Positions 1 to 9,472 are shown, counted from the stretch's first letter. The stretch is DNA of 64,000 nt from Burkholderiaceae bacterium (GCA_031291325.1 JARLJG010000052.1:62001-126000); one strand, 5' to 3'. Program-made: numbers and translations. Notes: generated by a model not told the origin, from the sequence alone.

Positions 1-1
1 T

Positions 2-706
2 TTCTACGCTGGCGCGCAAAACGTGTTGGCCGGCGGCGGATCATTCATCACTTTCCCCGCGTTGATGCTGGCCGGGATGAATCCGCTTGCCGCCAACGTA
101 ACGTCGACCATCGCATTGTTTCCCAGCCAGATCGCATCCGCGCACAGCGGGCGGGAATTGGTCGGCGATGTCGGCAAGCTGCGTTTCCCGTACCTGTTCG
201 CAATCAGTCTGGTTGGCGGCGTGGTTGGGGCGTTCCTGTTGCTTTCCACGCCGGCTTCCTTTTTCGAGCGCTTGGTTCCGTGGCTGGTGTTGTTCGCCAC
301 GCTGGTGTTCGCCTGGGGCAGCTTTCGCAGAAAGCCGCTGCATGCGGTCAGCGCGCTGCATGCATGGCATTTGCTGCTGATTCAAGGCTGCATTGCCATC
401 TATGGCGGTTATTTCGGCGGCGGCATCGGCTTTTTGATGCTGGCGGCTTTGACTGTAGCGGGCCAGCAGGTGCGCACGGCGACTGCCACCAAGAACGTAT
501 TGGCGATGGCGATGAATGCGTCGGCAGTCGCCATTTTTGCGTTTTCCAGCCAAGTCGAGTGGATTGCCGCTCTGGCCTTGGGCGTCGGCGCGGTCGGTGG
601 CAGCCTGTGCGGCGCGTGGCTGATGAAGTGGCTGCCGGAAAGCGTGTTGCGCGGTTTTATCGTGCTGGTGGGGGCGGTGTTGACGGTTTGGATGTTTATG
701 CGCTGA
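2..706 (+). CDS. TauE/SafE-family membrane exporter, 5' end outside the window
   Basis: The reading frame is open from base 2, and the residues before the first possible internal start (GTG at 23) still read as family sequence (FYAGAQN then VLAGGGSFITFPALMLAG). The gene therefore begins upstream of the window and about 235 C-terminal residues are seen. The glycine-rich AGGGSFITFPAL motif followed by several hydrophobic helices is typical of TauE/SafE (YfcA-like) inner-membrane proteins, proposed to export sulfite, sulfoacetate or other small anions. A second glycine-rich repeat half (YGGYFGGGIGFLML) near residues 130-145 matches the internal duplication of the family. The substrate cannot be read from sequence. 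Confidence 0.85.
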   Translation, partial: FYAGAQNVLAGGGSFITFPALMLAGMNPLAANVTSTIALFPSQIASAHSGRELVGDVGKLRFPYLFAISLVGGVVGAFLLLSTPASFFERLVPWLVLFATLVFAWGSFRRKPLHAVSALHAWHLLLIQGCIAIYGGYFGGGIGFLMLAALTVAGQQVRTATATKNVLAMAMNASAVAIFAFSSQVEWIAALALGVGAVGGSLCGAWLMKWLPESVLRGFIVLVGAVLTVWMFMR

Positions 707-746
707 CGAGCGAATACTGGCGGCGTCGTGTCTGAGGAGAACGCGT

Positions 747-1544
747 TTAGCGCAGCGTGCAAATCACCAATTCCGGGTCGGCGTTGATGCGCACAGGAAG
801 CGTGCTGCAACCTATTCCGCGGCTGACGACCAGGCTGCCGTTTTCCTCAATCTGGAACTTGCCGTGGCAATATTTCCGGCACAGCGGGCCGTGTGGCACG
901 ACGATAGGGGTGCCGTCGGCGAGCGCAATCTGGCCCCCATGCGTATGGCCGGCAAATCCGACGTCGAACTTCTCCCCTTCCAACAAGTATAGTCCGTCGG
1001 GCGCGTGCATCAACAAAATGCGAATTTCAGCTGCGCCCTGGAATGCGGTCGACGCATCGGCGCGGCCCGTCCACGGGTCGTCCAGGCCGCCAACCGAGAC
1101 GGACTCGAAGGGGAACGGCAGAGTCGCATTCTGATTGACAAGCACCTCGACGCCGGCTGCGTCCAACACGTGCCGCAAATGGCGATCGTCAGTCCATAAA
1201 TCGTGGTTGCCGAATACCGCGTACTTGCCCGCCGGTGGCTTGCATCGCGACAGCCGTTGCGCAAGGGCGGCGACGTAGGCGGATTTGCAGGATACGAAGT
1301 CGCCGCCCAGCAAGAGAATATCCGGTTGCGCTGCCTCGATATGATCGAACAAGTCCGAAAAAATCGCCGGGTGGGTCGTCGGCCCGGCGTGAAAGTCGGA
1401 TGCGAACGCAATCGTCAGCGGTCTCGGCAGGCGCTTGTCTTCAGGCAGCGCGACTTCATGCCGGGTAACCTGTAGTCGACCATGCAGGCCGCACCGATAA
1501 CTCCACTTGGCGACCAAGCCGCCGAGGAGGACGGTATCCAACAA
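747..1544 (-). CDS. Calcineurin-like metallophosphoesterase (YaeI/YkuE type)
   Basis: The 265-residue protein carries the complete metallophosphoesterase signature in order: SDFHAG (D-x-H), GGDF, GNHD, MHAP and GHTHGGQ, which together bind a dinuclear metal centre. Homologues of this size are membrane-associated phosphodiesterases of the YaeI/YkuE group; a hydrophobic stretch at the very N terminus (LLGGLVAKW) agrees. The frame is closed by a TAA a dozen codons upstream. The annotated start is TTG and a second TTG follows immediately, so the exact start is uncertain. It runs convergent to the TauE gene with 40 bp between them. Its physiological substrate is unknown. Confidence 0.88.
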   Translation of the reverse strand: MLDTVLLGGLVAKWSYRCGLHGRLQVTRHEVALPEDKRLPRPLTIAFASDFHAGPTTHPAIFSDLFDHIEAAQPDILLLGGDFVSCKSAYVAALAQRLSRCKPPAGKYAVFGNHDLWTDDRHLRHVLDAAGVEVLVNQNATLPFPFESVSVGGLDDPWTGRADASTAFQGAAEIRILLMHAPDGLYLLEGEKFDVGFAGHTHGGQIALADGTPIVVPHGPLCRKYCHGKFQIEENGSLVVSRGIGCSTLPVRINADPELVICTLR

Positions 1545-1616
1545 TCGTTCGGGCGCCGCAGCGGATGATTATGCTTGCCGCGATAGGGTTCCATGTCTTA
1601 GTCGCCGCAGCACCAG

Positions 1617-4100
1617 TTAAAAGCTGGTCGAAATCCCCGCATACAAAGTGCGCGGCGCGCCATATTGCGGCGCGCCGACGCCGACGCCGGTGCCGTCGCG
1701 CAACAGGTAGGATTTGTCAAAAATATTGATTAACGCCAGGCGGCCTTCGATGGCGCCGACCCCGGTCCTTTTCCAGGTATGCGTCAGCGCGGCGTTGACC
1801 GTGCTATAGCCGGGCAGTTCGGTCGAGTTCGGCGTTCCACCGGGCGGCGTGTTGCGCAAGCCGCTGCCGTAGATGAGGTCGGAGCTGATTTGCGTATCGC
1901 CGATTTTGTAATGCACGCCGCCGGAAATGGAGAGCGCTTGATCGTGATCGAGGAAAATGTATTGGCTGGCGATTTTATTCAGTTCATCCTGCCCGAATAA
2001 CGACTGGCCGGAAACGATGTTTCGGCCTTGCGCTTTTTCGCGCGTGATGTTCAAGTATGCGCCCCAGTTCTTTTCGTTATAGATGCCGGACAACTCCAAG
2101 CCCTTCGCATACCCCATCTGGTAATTGAACGGCGACAGGATCAGCGCCTGGCCGAACTGGCCTTCGTCGATCAGGTTGGTGATCTTCTTGTAGTAGGCAT
2201 CGGCAGTCACGGTCAGGTGCGAATCGACTTTCTGACTAAGGCCGAGATCGAAATAATTGGTGCGCTCTGCGCGCACCGGGTCCGAAGTCGACACTTCCGG
2301 CGCATTGGTCGTGTTGGCGTACAGGTTGATGCTGCTTTGCGATGCCAACTCCTGCGGCGGCGGTGTGAAGTAACGCGAATAGCCGGCATGCAAGGCTGTG
2401 CTGTCGCTCAACTTGTAGGCGACGTTGAGGCGCGGACTCAATTGCTGTTCGTTGATGAAGGCATTGACGTGATCGAAGCGCAGGCCGTAGTTCACGGTTA
2501 GCGGCGCAGAAATATGCCATTCGTCTTGCACGTACAGACTTTCCAGCGTTCCTGTTTTCCCCGAGTTGTCGATAATATTGAACGGAGTGGAACTAGACTG
2601 AGCGCCTGTGTTGTCGACCGGGAATACACTGACCGTATTGTTGCTTTCCGTGACTTGCCGCGTGTAAGCCGCGCCTGCGCGCAGAGTATGATTTTCTCCG
2701 AGCTTATAGCTCGCATCGAATTGCACACCGTTCGCCGTATTGGAGCGCAACGTGTCGGATGCCGTGCCGAGGTACATCAAATCGGCTGTCGTGTCCGGCG
2801 TATAGTGCAGATCCGAATACTGGTGGAAAAAGGATGCTTGGTAGTGGAAATCGCCCAGGCTCTTCTGAAAAGACACCACGAAGAAACGGTTGACCTCGCT
2901 TTGTGTTTCGTTGATTTGCGACGAGGAGGCCGGCGTGACCGCATTGCCGGTAGTCGCGTCGAGCAACGGGTATTGCGGGCTTTGCCCAGGATTGTCCGGT
3001 ATCTCAAAGTGCCCGCTATAAGTGCCGAACAGCAAACCGAGGCGCGTCGTGTCGTCGAGGAAATAGGCGAGGCTGCCGAATGTTTTCGATTGCGATGTCT
3101 GGTCGTGGATGGCGTTGCCGGTCGGGATCGGATTTTCGATGCCGAGCGAATTCGACAGGAAGCTGCCCGACAGGTAATAACTGAATTTGCCTTCGCTGCC
3201 AAAAAATTCCGCGCTCGGCTCGTAATAGCTATGGTTGCCGAGCAAGACGCCGATGCGCCCGCCGGGGGCGACATCGCCTTCCTTGGTCTGGATATCGACA
3301 ATCCCGGCGGTGCGCAAACCGTATTGCGCCGGCAGCGCGCCGGTCACGAAGTCGACTTGCTGGATAAAGCGGGTATCGATCGATTGGCCGAATCCGGTAA
3401 TGCTTTCCGGCAGTTGCACGCCGTCTACGCGATATTGCACATTGCCGTGGTCGTCGCGCACGTGCAGCGAGCCGGATGCCTTGGAGTCCTGGTCCACGCC
3501 AGGCATGTGCAGCAACACTTCGTTGAACGGCGTGTCGCTGCCCTGGCCCAGCGCGTCGATCATGCGGGTATCGATGGTGTACACGGTGGTGCCGACCTTG
3601 GGCGACAGTTCCATGCGTTCGCTCTTCATGCGCGCGCCGGTAATTTCAATCTTGGCCACTTCCGCTGCAGCGGGGGCCGCAACCGTATCGGCGACGTTTG
3701 CGGTTTGAACCGGCGCTGCGCTCACGGCTTTCGCCTGGGCCGCCGCTGCCGGGGTTGCGGAGGAGGCGACGACTGGTGTATCCATCACCAGCTTGACCGT
3801 CGTCACCGCGTTGCCGGAAATATCGACTTCCTTGCGGATCGCGGCAAAATTGCTGCCCTTTATTTCGACCGTATAGTGGCCGTTCGGCACCTCGGGGAAG
3901 CGCGCAATGCCGTTGGCGTCGGTCTTGGCCGTGGCGATCAGGACGCCGTCTTTCGACAGCAGCCAGACCGGCGTATTTTGTATCCGTTGCCCTTGCGTAT
4001 TGGTGACTTCGCTTTGCAGCGGCGCCGAAAATGCGGACGATGCGAAAAACAAGCCGGCCACGATCAATGGCAGCTTGCGCAATGGGGGAATGCGCGACAT
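1617..4100 (-). CDS. TonB-dependent outer-membrane receptor with N-terminal carboxypeptidase-regulatory-like domain
   Basis: The 827-residue protein has a clear signal peptide (residues 1-25, ending SSAFSA). It is followed by an Ig-like carboxypeptidase-regulatory domain (about 30-105), a low-complexity Ala/Val linker, a plug domain (about 150-270, with the VRDDHGNVQYRVDGVQLPES region) and a long beta barrel ending in aromatic Phe, as outer-membrane proteins do. It should import a ligand in a TonB-ExbBD-dependent way. The gene lies 79 bp downstream of a DUF2946 gene on the same strand. That pairing is often seen with copper or other metal-related receptors, so a metal or metal chelate is the best guess for the ligand. 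No cobalamin riboswitch or convincing Fur box was seen upstream. Confidence 0.9.
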   Translation of the reverse strand: MSRIPPLRKLPLIVAGLFFASSAFSAPLQSEVTNTQGQRIQNTPVWLLSKDGVLIATAKTDANGIARFPEVPNGHYTVEIKGSNFAAIRKEVDISGNAVTTVKLVMDTPVVASSATPAAAAQAKAVSAAPVQTANVADTVAAPAAAEVAKIEITGARMKSERMELSPKVGTTVYTIDTRMIDALGQGSDTPFNEVLLHMPGVDQDSKASGSLHVRDDHGNVQYRVDGVQLPESITGFGQSIDTRFIQQVDFVTGALPAQYGLRTAGIVDIQTKEGDVAPGGRIGVLLGNHSYYEPSAEFFGSEGKFSYYLSGSFLSNSLGIENPIPTGNAIHDQTSQSKTFGSLAYFLDDTTRLGLLFGTYSGHFEIPDNPGQSPQYPLLDATTGNAVTPASSSQINETQSEVNRFFVVSFQKSLGDFHYQASFFHQYSDLHYTPDTTADLMYLGTASDTLRSNTANGVQFDASYKLGENHTLRAGAAYTRQVTESNNTVSVFPVDNTGAQSSSTPFNIIDNSGKTGTLESLYVQDEWHISAPLTVNYGLRFDHVNAFINEQQLSPRLNVAYKLSDSTALHAGYSRYFTPPPQELASQSSINLYANTTNAPEVSTSDPVRAERTNYFDLGLSQKVDSHLTVTADAYYKKITNLIDEGQFGQALILSPFNYQMGYAKGLELSGIYNEKNWGAYLNITREKAQGRNIVSGQSLFGQDELNKIASQYIFLDHDQALSISGGVHYKIGDTQISSDLIYGSGLRNTPPGGTPNSTELPGYSTVNAALTHTWKRTGVGAIEGRLALINIFDKSYLLRDGTGVGVGAPQYGAPRTLYAGISTSF

Positions 4101-4125
4101 AAAAACCTCTAACGATAATAGGGGA

Positions 4126-4152
4126 CTGACGGCTTTATTGAAGCGCCGTCAG
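4126..4152. other. Intercistronic inverted repeat between DUF2946 and receptor genes
   Basis: Perfect 8-bp arms CTGACGGC and GCCGTCAG are separated by 11 bases, 26 bp upstream of the receptor start codon. No T-run follows on the minus strand, so it is not a classical terminator. It could set relative expression of the two genes or be an operator. Confidence 0.45.
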
Positions 4153-4179
4153 AAAATATTTAATTGAATCGGGGAACGA

Positions 4180-4539
4180 TCAACAAATCGTAGAGATGGG
4201 CGCAGGAGGGCCGCAGCTTGGCGGTAGCGAGACGGGCGACGCGTGGGCGACGCCGGGTTTGGACAGCAGAAACGGTGCATACGAAAGAAAGACTACCACC
4301 GGCGTTGGCAGGGCCAGCGGCAGCGGACCGGCTGCCTTGTGCGTGACCACGCTGCAAACCGGGCAATCCTGGTCGTCGACCGCCGTCGCATGGTGATGCA
4401 TTGCGGAGGTGGAAACCAGCACCACGAAGCTGATCGCAGTCAGCAACGCGGCCCAGATACGCCACGGCGCGCCGGCGCGCGCGCGCCGCATGGGCTCGCT
4501 CGCTGATCGACCGTGAGGATGGAAGCGTTTGCTGGTCAT
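4180..4539 (-). CDS. DUF2946 family protein
   Basis: This 119-residue protein has one hydrophobic segment (about residues 28-45, WAALLTAISFVVLVSTSA). It is followed by MHHHA and a DQDCPVCS motif, the His/Cys pattern that characterises DUF2946 proteins. The His cluster and CxxC pair suggest metal binding at or outside the inner membrane; this is inference from composition, not proof. An internal Met (residue 17) is an alternative start. It precedes the TonB-dependent receptor on the same strand and probably shares its transcript. Confidence 0.75.
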   Translation of the reverse strand: MTSKRFHPHGRSASEPMRRARAGAPWRIWAALLTAISFVVLVSTSAMHHHATAVDDQDCPVCSVVTHKAAGPLPLALPTPVVVFLSYAPFLLSKPGVAHASPVSLPPSCGPPAPISTIC

Positions 4540-4690
4540 TGTTGACGTGATAATTGTACGAACTATTGCCGACTATGCATTTTTCGATTCGACATCATAG
4601 CAAATTATCGCGAAGATCGTTGATCGCGCTTGGTATTGCGAAAACGGCTATCGATAAATGCAAGCCCCTGCTTCCTGTTTCTGCCACTTT

Positions 4691-5632
4691 CTACTTCTTT
4701 TCCCGCACCGGAATCGGCACGTTGCACACTTCGACATGCCCGGCGGCAAATTTGTACCAGTCGCCGCCTCGGAAGCGCTGCGATTCCACGATCGCCTTGA
4801 AAGTCGGTGTGTCGGTGCGGATGATTTCGAGATGCGAGCGTTCGGATTGTGGCACGTCCGCTGCCACGCGGATCGATTTGATCGGCACGTATTGTTCCGG
4901 TTTATCATAGAAGCCGAGCGCGGCGGTGCCGCGCGGCAGCGTGGAAAGCAGTTCCATGCCTTGCATCACGCGCCCGACCAGCGTGACGTTGCGATCCAGG
5001 TGGCGCGGCGAGTGGCCGATGACGACATACAGCTCAGTGCCGCCGCCGCTATCGGCGTCATTGTCGCGTCCGGCGCCCACCATGCCGTAGCAATGCGTGA
5101 GCCAGGTGTTCCCGCTTTGCGGGTCGCGCGCAGCCGGCAGGCCGTTCGAGTAGCCGACTGCGGGGGCATAGGTGTCCAAGTCCGGCAGCGCGGTAAACGG
5201 GATGTCTTTCGCAATCGCTGTCGAAAATTCCGCCTTCAGCGTCGCCTTGCCGGTTTTGATCGGGCGCTTCTCGGATGGGTCGCCCCACTGCACGACCCAG
5301 TTGTCTTGCGCGCGCAAGATCACCAAGCCGTCGAAATAACCCTCGCGCACCAGTGCCTTGATATTGGCGACATGGTTCGGCGCATAGCGCGGCGCCAGTT
5401 CGATCACCACGCGGCCGGCCGGAAGTTCCAGGTATAGCGTGTTTTGTAGATCGAGATCGCGCCAGTCGGACGCCTTGGAAGCCTTGACGATATCGGCCAG
5501 CGCCGGTTGCGGCTTGGGCGGCGCTTCTTTGGCGTAAGACGGCAGGCCGATTGTTGCGACCAAGAGGGCGGCAGCGGTCAACCAGCTGGAGGGATTCGCT
5601 TTTCGACAAGCGGCGTGGGTTAGGGTGGGCAT
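4691..5632 (-). CDS. Periplasmic cyclophilin-type peptidyl-prolyl isomerase
   Basis: The 313-residue protein has a signal peptide (hydrophobic core about 18-32, [17 protein letters not shown]) and a cyclophilin fold ([21 protein letters not shown] and [21 protein letters not shown]). In ordinary cyclophilins this last stretch reads F-H-R-x-x-x-x-F-x-x-Q-x-G-D. The arginine of that motif survives ([13 protein letters not shown]) while the Phe-His are replaced, so activity may be altered. An extended loop ([19 protein letters not shown]) matches the longer periplasmic subgroup. The protein would assist proline isomerisation during envelope protein folding. Confidence 0.82.
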   Translation of the reverse strand: MPTLTHAACRKANPSSWLTAAALLVATIGLPSYAKEAPPKPQPALADIVKASKASDWRDLDLQNTLYLELPAGRVVIELAPRYAPNHVANIKALVREGYFDGLVILRAQDNWVVQWGDPSEKRPIKTGKATLKAEFSTAIAKDIPFTALPDLDTYAPAVGYSNGLPAARDPQSGNTWLTHCYGMVGAGRDNDADSGGGTELYVVIGHSPRHLDRNVTLVGRVMQGMELLSTLPRGTAALGFYDKPEQYVPIKSIRVAADVPQSERSHLEIIRTDTPTFKAIVESQRFRGGDWYKFAAGHVEVCNVPIPVREKK

Positions 5633-5689
5633 GGTTGTTCTTTCATCGTTGAACGAGAAGATTTTCGACTTTGTTTGTGCGCTTGTTCG

Positions 5690-6229
5690 TCAATCGCTTG
5701 CCGGCGGTGGCTCCGCCCGCAGAGTGGTCTTCAATTGGCCGTTGCGCCAGCGCAAAATGCCGATCGAATACGATGCGTAGTAACACATCAGCAAGCCGAG
5801 GATCAGCGTGGTCAACGGGCTGTTGGTCAAGCCTTGCAGGCCCGCTTGCCCCTGTTGCTGTGCGGCATCGGCCATTTGAAAAAAACGAAAGGCCATGCGG
5901 CCCGACAAGATCAGCAGCAAGGCCAATCCGATGGCGGCGTTCGGCGTGTACGACAATGCACCCGCCGCATTTTCGTACTTGGTGAGCCGGTGCCCCAATA
6001 CCGAGAGGCAGACGCCGGCCACGCCGCCGCCGATCAGGCACACCAGCGCGGTTTGGTTGGCTAAGCTGCCAAATGCAATCAAGCCGAAGAGCAGCGGGAA
6101 AAGCGTTGCCGACAGCCATAGTTTTGCCGGGCGCACATGCTGCTTGCCGACCAGCTTGCGGTAACGGGAGTAGAGCCGCCAAACCACCACTGGAATCATG
6201 ACGGCAAGCACAATTTGGGAATTGGTCAT
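5690..6229 (-). CDS. Conserved integral membrane protein (CcdC/DUF1453-like)
   Basis: The 179-residue protein has about five hydrophobic helices: an N-terminal one, SATLFPLLFGLIAFG, CLIGGGVAGVCLSVLG, AAIGLALLLILSG and SPLTTLILGLLMCYYASY. The pattern of short loops, with a basic RYRKLVGKQHVRPAKLW segment after the first helix, reminds me of the CcdC/DUF1453 group, but I am not sure of the family. It lies 57 bp downstream of no same-strand gene and just upstream of the cyclophilin gene on the same strand, so the two could be cotranscribed. No function is claimed. Confidence 0.65.
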   Translation of the reverse strand: MTNSQIVLAVMIPVVVWRLYSRYRKLVGKQHVRPAKLWLSATLFPLLFGLIAFGSLANQTALVCLIGGGVAGVCLSVLGHRLTKYENAAGALSYTPNAAIGLALLLILSGRMAFRFFQMADAAQQQGQAGLQGLTNSPLTTLILGLLMCYYASYSIGILRWRNGQLKTTLRAEPPPASD

Positions 6230-6418
6230 CGGATTTTGCCGGGCAGGAGTGGCGGATCGTTTATTATACGGGCAGATCGGAACACGAGCGCTCGGCGGCG
6301 CATTCCAACGAGACGCCTATCGCTGCGCAATTGCACATAAGTATATGCAAATTTATTCGTAGGCACGATTCCAACATACTTCTACACTTTGTCGCAACCT
6401 TACAAGGAGACTTGACAC

Positions 6419-7702
6419 ATGAAACTTGAGACGCTTGCTGTGCACGCCGGGTATTCCCCCGATCCGACCACCAAGGCGGTGGCGGTGCCGATTTATCAAA
6501 CCGTTTCCTACGCTTTCGACGACACGCAGCATGGCGCCGATTTGTTCGACTTGAAGGTGCCTGGCAATATCTACACGCGCATCATGAACCCGACACAGGA
6601 CGTGCTGGAAAAGCGCGTCGCCGCGCTCGAAGGCGGGATCGCCGCGCTGGCGCTGGCATCGGGGCAAAGCGCAATCACCTATTCGATCCTGACCATCGCC
6701 GAAGCGGGCGACAACATCGTTTCCGCCGCCACCTTGTACGGCGGCACGTATAACCTGTTCGCGCATACCTTCCCGCAGTTCGGCATTACGGTTCGCTTCG
6801 CCGATTATCGCGACCCGGCATCTTTTGAAGCGCTGATCGATGCCAAGACCAAGGCGATCTATTGCGAATCCATCGGCAATCCGCTCGGCAATATCACCGA
6901 TATCGAAAAGCTGGCCGAAATTGCCCATCGCAACGGTATTCCGCTGATCGTCGACAACACGGTGCCGTCGCCGTATCTATGCCGCCCGATCGAGCACGGC
7001 GCCGACATCGTCGTGCATTCGCTCACCAAATATCTGGGCGGGCACGGCAACAGCGTCGGCGGCGCGATCGTCGATAGCGGCAAGTTCCCGTGGGCCGAAC
7101 ACAAGGAGCGTTTCCGTCGCCTGAACGAGCCGGATGTTTCTTACCACGGCGTGGTGTACACCGAAGCGCTCGGACCGGCAGCCTATATCGGCCGCGCCCG
7201 CGTGGTGCCGTTGCGCAATACGGGCGCTGCAATCAGCCCGTTCAACGCTTTCCTGATCCTGCAGGGGATAGAGACGCTGGCGCTGCGGCTGGACCGCATC
7301 ACCGACAATACGCTGAAAATCGCGAAATACCTGAAGGGCCACGATAAAGTCAAATGGGTCAACTACGCAGGCCTGGAAGACCATGTCGATCATGCGCTGG
7401 CGAAGAAATACCTGGGCGGCAAACCGTCCGGCATCCTGACCTTCGGCGTCAAAGGCGCGGATGCCGATCCGAAAGCGGCCGGCGCGCGCTTTCAGGATGC
7501 GCTGCAACTGTTCACCCGGTTGGTGAATATCGGCGACGCCAAATCGCTGGCTTGCCATCCCGCATCGACCACGCATCGGCAACTATCGCCGGAAGAGTTG
7601 GTCAAGGCGGGCGTGACTGAGGATACGGTGCGGCTGTCGATTGGCATTGAGCATATCGACGATTTGATCCAAGACCTGGAACAAGCGCTCGCGGCGGTCT
7701 AG
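6419..7702 (+). CDS. metY: O-acetylhomoserine aminocarboxypropyltransferase (O-acetylhomoserine sulfhydrylase)
   Basis: The 427-residue protein is a full-length Cys/Met-metabolism PLP enzyme. It opens with the METLAVHAGYSPDPTTKAVAVPIYQT-type start of the MetY group and carries the PLP lysine in HSLTKYLGGHGNS (Lys204). It also has RIMNPTQDVLEKRVAALEGG and the C-terminal HPASTTHRQLSPEE region. It should condense O-acetylhomoserine with sulfide (or methanethiol) to homocysteine (or methionine) in the cytosol. The start is supported by AAGGAGA seven bases upstream. No SAM or SAH riboswitch is recognisable in the 189-bp upstream gap. The gene appears to be monocistronic, convergent to a solute-binding protein gene. 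Confidence 0.93.
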   Translation: MKLETLAVHAGYSPDPTTKAVAVPIYQTVSYAFDDTQHGADLFDLKVPGNIYTRIMNPTQDVLEKRVAALEGGIAALALASGQSAITYSILTIAEAGDNIVSAATLYGGTYNLFAHTFPQFGITVRFADYRDPASFEALIDAKTKAIYCESIGNPLGNITDIEKLAEIAHRNGIPLIVDNTVPSPYLCRPIEHGADIVVHSLTKYLGGHGNSVGGAIVDSGKFPWAEHKERFRRLNEPDVSYHGVVYTEALGPAAYIGRARVVPLRNTGAAISPFNAFLILQGIETLALRLDRITDNTLKIAKYLKGHDKVKWVNYAGLEDHVDHALAKKYLGGKPSGILTFGVKGADADPKAAGARFQDALQLFTRLVNIGDAKSLACHPASTTHRQLSPEELVKAGVTEDTVRLSIGIEHIDDLIQDLEQALAAV

Positions 7703-7710
7703 CGTAAGAT

Positions 7711-7752
7711 AAAAAATCGATCCGGCGGCGCCAAGCATTGGCTGTCCGCCGG
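7711..7752 (-). terminator. Probable terminator between metY and the solute-binding protein gene
   Basis: A nested hairpin (CCGGCGG/CCGCCGG outer arms at 7722-7728 and 7746-7752, GCCAA/TTGGC inner arms) is followed on the minus strand, after five bases, by six T. It lies 30 bp past the stop of the minus-strand gene and could also slow transcription from metY. Confidence 0.5.
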
Positions 7753-7781
7753 TCGCCTCAACATTCTCGACTTTCAATCGG

Positions 7782-8597
7782 TCACTTTTGCTTCAGGTAA
7801 CTTGGCATCCATTTATTCAATTGTCCTGTGCGTTTCAGGATCGCGATACCGGCATTAATTTGTTCGAGCAATGCTTCAGAGTCTTGGATCCGGCGGCTGA
7901 CCGCGAAATGCAAACCGAGCGGAGAGTCTTCGGGAAGCGGTGTTTGCACCAGCGATGAGGAATTGAACGCAGTTCGGAGTTCTTGCGATCGCGCTTGCAA
8001 GCCATCCATGATTTCTCGTTTTTCGAGAAACAGATCGCAGTGGCCGGCGTTGAGTTTGTTGATGAGCGAAAGATAATTGCCAGAGCCGGCATCGACCGTC
8101 CCGGTGTCGATGCCATAACTGTCGTAGCGGATGCCGAGCAGCCCGCAAATCCGGTATTTTTTCAAATCTTCTACGGTTCTGATCTTCAGTCCGTGCGGGG
8201 AATTGATGCGCGAGGCGATGTATACGCTGTGGACTACCGCATACGGTTCGCTGATTCGATAGGGTTTGGGGTCGATCTGCGCGGTCGGCACGTTCAGCGC
8301 GACATCGATGTCCCCCACTTCGACCAACTTCAAGCAGCGCAGCCAGGGCAGCTTTTCGATTTTCGCGGGCGGTTTGCCGACTCTTTTCAGCGAGGCTTGC
8401 AGCGTATCGATGGTCAGTCCCACCAGACTGCCGCCTTGTGTGTCGTGCTGGATAAATAAATAGGGCGGATATTCAAGGTTTGCGGCACAGGCACGGATCG
8501 ATTCGGATGCGCAGGCGTTGAAGCTGACGCAACAAAGCCAGAGTGCGCCTGACAATCCGGGCATCCAAGTATTCCAACCCTTGTGTGCATTGACCAT
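7782..8597 (-). CDS. Periplasmic substrate-binding protein (SBP_bac_3-like)
   Basis: The 271-residue protein starts with a signal peptide (hydrophobic segment about 12-30, LSGALWLCCVSFNACA). It continues as a family 3 extracellular solute-binding fold: ANLEYPPYLF in the first strand, IDTLQASL, DIDVALNVPTAQ, YRISEPYAVVHSVYIAS and the hinge region ICGLLGIRYDSYGID. No permease or ATPase gene is nearby, so it may be an orphan binding protein or a sensor-type protein rather than part of an adjacent ABC importer. Two cysteines (residues 23-24) near the signal cleavage site could also mark a lipoprotein, but a good lipobox is not evident. The ligand is unknown. Confidence 0.75.
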   Translation of the reverse strand: MVNAHKGWNTWMPGLSGALWLCCVSFNACASESIRACAANLEYPPYLFIQHDTQGGSLVGLTIDTLQASLKRVGKPPAKIEKLPWLRCLKLVEVGDIDVALNVPTAQIDPKPYRISEPYAVVHSVYIASRINSPHGLKIRTVEDLKKYRICGLLGIRYDSYGIDTGTVDAGSGNYLSLINKLNAGHCDLFLEKREIMDGLQARSQELRTAFNSSSLVQTPLPEDSPLGLHFAVSRRIQDSEALLEQINAGIAILKRTGQLNKWMPSYLKQK

Positions 8598-8722
8598 GCA
8601 AATGGCAAATTCAGTGAATTCAACGCATCCATTTTAACTTGAATTGCACTGGGAAACGAATAGGGGGACGATTGGGATAATCAGGAATCGGGCGAAGGCG
8701 AACCGTCGATGGCGATGGCGGG

Positions 8723-9472
8723 CTATTGCAGGCGTTCCATCAGATCGTCGGCCACCGGGACCGCCGCCAGCGCGATCAGGATGGCCGCCAACGGCAGCGT
8801 CGAAATGAATCCAATCCGATGGAAACCCAATGCCCCAGCTACTCCGCCAATGAAAAACAAGCCCACCAAGGATCCCAGGATGACAAGTTTCTGACGATCG
8901 GCGCGCACAAATGGCTTGCCCGCATCTGGGCCTGACGTGTTCCAATAGAACAGTTTGCCGAGTTCGATGCCGATATCGGTCACCATTCCGGTTACATGGG
9001 TGGTGCGAATCTCGGCTTTTGACAATTTTGTGACAATGGCGTTTTGCAGGCCCATGATAAAGCACAGAAGCATCACAGCCGCCGGCACAAACAGCCATTC
9101 GTGCGTCTCCAGGTTACCGCCGAGGAAGCCGAAGCAAATCAGCAATGTCGCTTCCAGCATCAGCGGAAACGCGTATTCGCTATGTAATTTGCGACGCCGC
9201 CCCCAATTCACCAATAAGGCGCAACATGCAGCGCCCACCAGGAAGGACAATAAGGCGCCCAATCCGGCCAGCATCACCACGATATTTCCCAATGCCAGAT
9301 TATCGGCCATCGCCGAGACAATCCCTGACATATGCGAGGTGTATTGCTGGACCGCCAAAAATCCGCCGGCATTGGCAGCACCCGCGACAAACGCCAGGTA
9401 GCGCGCCAAACGGCGGTTGCCGGTTTGGCTTCGGTCCTTGCCGGTCAAATCGCGTAGATAATTGATCGGCAT
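8723..9472 (-). CDS. DUF1275 (YoaK-like) membrane protein
   Basis: The 249-residue protein has about six hydrophobic helices and the family marks AGAANAGGFLAVQQYTSHMSGIVSAMADNLALG near the N terminus and IMGLQNAIVTKLSKAEIRTTHVTGMVTDIGIELGKL in the middle. These are the two conserved blocks of DUF1275 proteins, integral membrane proteins of unknown transport or housekeeping function. It is on the minus strand with no close operon partner; 125 bp separate its stop from the divergent neighbour. Confidence 0.85.
   Translation of the reverse strand: MPINYLRDLTGKDRSQTGNRRLARYLAFVAGAANAGGFLAVQQYTSHMSGIVSAMADNLALGNIVVMLAGLGALLSFLVGAACCALLVNWGRRRKLHSEYAFPLMLEATLLICFGFLGGNLETHEWLFVPAAVMLLCFIMGLQNAIVTKLSKAEIRTTHVTGMVTDIGIELGKLFYWNTSGPDAGKPFVRADRQKLVILGSLVGLFFIGGVAGALGFHRIGFISTLPLAAILIALAAVPVADDLMERLQ

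Noticed and set aside
2514..4112. 532-codon frame opposite the TonB-dependent receptor
   Set aside because: The receptor on the other strand has a signal peptide, plug and barrel; the opposite product is Arg/Gly/Val-rich without any domain.
5617..5636. TAGGGTGGGCA identical to the start of the repeat at 42684
   Set aside because: It is inside the first codons of the cyclophilin gene, lacks the partner arm and is short enough for chance.
6332..6360. TTGCAC with a TATTCG-like -10 and an imperfect palindrome upstream of metY
   Set aside because: Both the -10 match and the palindrome (12 of 16 positions) are too weak to claim a promoter or operator.
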